Both the position numbers and the translations under genes were made by a program. DNA of 7,036 bases from Saprospiraceae bacterium (GTDB lineage Bacteria; Bacteroidota; Bacteroidia; Chitinophagales; Saprospiraceae), in assembly GCA_020630355.1 (NCBI GenBank), contig JAHDBO010000100.1, forward strand, positions 1 through 7,036. Direction: 5' to 3'. The notes under the pieces were generated by a model that was given only the letters and a program-made list of their open reading frames with translations, was not told where the DNA came from and did not search any database. Of this stretch, positions 5,968 to 7,036 are shown one piece after another (within the stretch, counting starts at the first letter, position 1; the number at the start of each line of letters is the position of its first letter).

Positions 5968-6438
5968 TTAGCTATGATGCAAGTTTTCGATACATTTCCA
6001 CACTAAATTATATTCATAGCCTTTTTGAATAGCGTACTGGGCGAGCTTTTTTTTACGAGCAAAAGCATTTTTATCTCTAAGGATGAGATTCTTTTTTTCT
6101 AGGATGGATTGCAGTGTTAGTTCGTATTCTTCGGTATTAATTTCTAATAAACCTTTCTTTATACAATATTCAGAAACCTGTCGTTGTTTCAATTCTTGTT
6201 TGATTCGGTTTTTTCCCCATTTTTTTATTCTGAATTTACCTCTTGCATAAGACTTTGCAAAACGTTCTTCATTCAGAAAATTCTCTTGTATCAAATCGAC
6301 TATGATATCATTCAAATCATCTCCGTAGATTCCTAAGTCAATCAACTTGGTACGAACTTCTTTGTGGCAACGGTCTTGATATGCACAATAGCGCTGTAGC
6401 TTTATTAAAGCTTCTGCTTTGCTAACATATTTAGACAT
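5968..6438 (-). CDS. recX: Regulatory protein RecX
   Basis: RecX is a small all-helical protein that binds RecA filaments and modulates, usually inhibits, RecA activity in recombination and the SOS response. The 156-residue product is of typical RecX length. It contains the family core LIQENFLNEERFAKSYARGK (residues 49-68), then FRIKKWGKNRIKQELKQRQV, corresponding to the family pattern of a Leu-x-(D/E)-E-R-F-A segment followed by a basic G-(K)-x-R-I-x-x-E-L stretch. The rest is charged and helical, as expected from three tandem three-helix repeats. The ATG at 6438 is followed closely by the first repeat (SKAEALIKLQRYCAYQDRC). It sits 64 bases after the heme A synthase gene on the same strand without an obvious terminator, so it could be co-transcribed. 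recA is not in the window; many bacteria keep recX beside recA, and here it is separate. No terminator is seen after it. Confidence 0.9.
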   Translation of the reverse strand: MSKYVSKAEALIKLQRYCAYQDRCHKEVRTKLIDLGIYGDDLNDIIVDLIQENFLNEERFAKSYARGKFRIKKWGKNRIKQELKQRQVSEYCIKKGLLEINTEEYELTLQSILEKKNLILRDKNAFARKKKLAQYAIQKGYEYNLVWKCIENLHHS

Positions 6439-6502
6439 TTTGATACAAAAATTTTATAAATAAACTTCTAGATAAACTTTTCCACAGTACAAATCAATGA
6501 TG

Positions 6503-7036
6503 TTAATAACTTTCTCTAGGAATATGCTGGTAATAATGATAAATAGCTGCTGTCAATAGCAATAAACCACCTGCTTGATGTAGTACTCCCCAACTCAATG
6601 GAATATATCCAGCACAATTAATCACAGTAATGATTCCTAAAACAACTTGTATTACCAACATAGTTACCAACATATTGGCAGAACGCCTTGCTAGTCGTGT
6701 AAAATCAACTGTTGTAGTCTTATGATAATACCATAAAATAATGATTGTCAGCAAATAAGCTACACCTCTATGCAATGTCTGAACCAAGGCAGGAACAAAT
6801 CGGGTATTATCATAGAACAGAAAGTTATCCACAGTCCACAAAGAACTGTCGAAAACCATACTAGGGACCAATTCACCGTTCATATCCGGCCAAGTGGGAT
6901 AATAAATACCTGCTTTCATGCCTGACATCAATCCACCCAACATGATCTGTATTGCCACCAAAATTAAAATACCTAAAGCCCATTGTTTCAAACGATTATT
7001 GTGGATAACTTCCGTTTTGGGTTGATAGACTCGGAG
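6503..7036 (-). CDS. ctaA: Heme A synthase, COX15/CtaA family (C-terminal part)
   Basis: The frame is open through the right edge of the window, so the N-terminal part is missing; 177 residues and the TAA stop are visible. A TTG at 6991 lies inside this frame and should not be taken as the start. Heme A synthase is a membrane enzyme that oxidises the C8 methyl of heme O to a formyl group, giving heme A for aa3-type cytochrome oxidases. The visible half matches COX15: a membrane helix (about visible residues 18-38) leading to MSGMKAGIYYPTWPDMNG, then VPSMVFD and LWTVDNF, a second helix with the heme-ligand candidate H89 in LVQTLHRGVAYLL, a third helix (about 118-140), and a fourth with H153 in WGVLHQAGG. 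This implies an aerobic organism with a heme A-containing oxidase. It lies 64 bases upstream of recX. Confidence 0.92.
   Translation of the reverse strand, partial: LRVYQPKTEVIHNNRLKQWALGILILVAIQIMLGGLMSGMKAGIYYPTWPDMNGELVPSMVFDSSLWTVDNFLFYDNTRFVPALVQTLHRGVAYLLTIIILWYYHKTTTVDFTRLARRSANMLVTMLVIQVVLGIITVINCAGYIPLSWGVLHQAGGLLLLTAAIYHYYQHIPRESY

Noticed and set aside
6439..6502. A promoter for recX in the gap after the heme A synthase gene
   Set aside because: The gap is AT-rich, but no pair of -33 and -7 elements with acceptable spacing could be found.
6503..6991. A complete 162-codon gene starting with TTG at 6991
   Set aside because: The frame stays open to the window edge, and the protein matches only the second half of the COX15 family, so the true start lies outside.

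Overview
The window looks like ordinary chromosomal DNA from a member of the Bacteroidota, perhaps a Saprospiria- or Chitinophagia-like lineage. This is inferred from the kind of proteins present, the moderately AT-rich sequence, the lack of strong Shine-Dalgarno sequences, and the DUF4159 / MoxR / DUF58 gene order. No marker here fixes the genus. There are no RNA genes, CRISPR arrays, insertion sequences or phage genes.

Left part (1-3613, + strand). The window opens inside the last 252 codons of a TldD/PmbA-family protein that lacks the metal-binding HExxxH motif, so it is probably the non-catalytic TldE-type partner. A strong intrinsic terminator follows. Next come three genes on the same strand: a DUF4159 protein, a MoxR-type AAA+ ATPase and a DUF58 protein with a von Willebrand A-like MIDAS motif. 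MoxR ATPases and DUF58/VWA proteins are a known partnership, thought to act as chaperone and metal-dependent adaptor in envelope or stress functions. The two gaps in this cluster each hold a different repetitive element: an octamer-based inverted repeat before moxR, and a 23-bp tandem repeat with a palindrome before the DUF58 gene.

Right part (3605-7036, - strand). All genes here read leftward: a heme A synthase (COX15/CtaA) fragment running off the right edge, recX, rpoN and ruvC. The ruvC and DUF58 genes converge and overlap by 9 bp. The rpoN and ruvC genes are separated by three bases and lie in the same reading frame, with ruvC apparently starting at TTG. RecX (RecA modulator) and RuvC (Holliday junction resolvase) are both recombination functions, and they flank the sigma-54 gene.

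The most interesting signal is in the 206-bp gap between recX and rpoN. On the rpoN strand there is a near-consensus sigma-54 promoter (TGGCAC, five bases, TTGTG), followed nearer the gene by a Bacteroidota-type housekeeping promoter candidate. This suggests that sigma-54 may control its own gene or a short leader transcript. No wholly new system is evident. The other points worth checking are the repeats, the same-frame rpoN/ruvC junction and two exact DnaA-box matches inside the heme A synthase gene.
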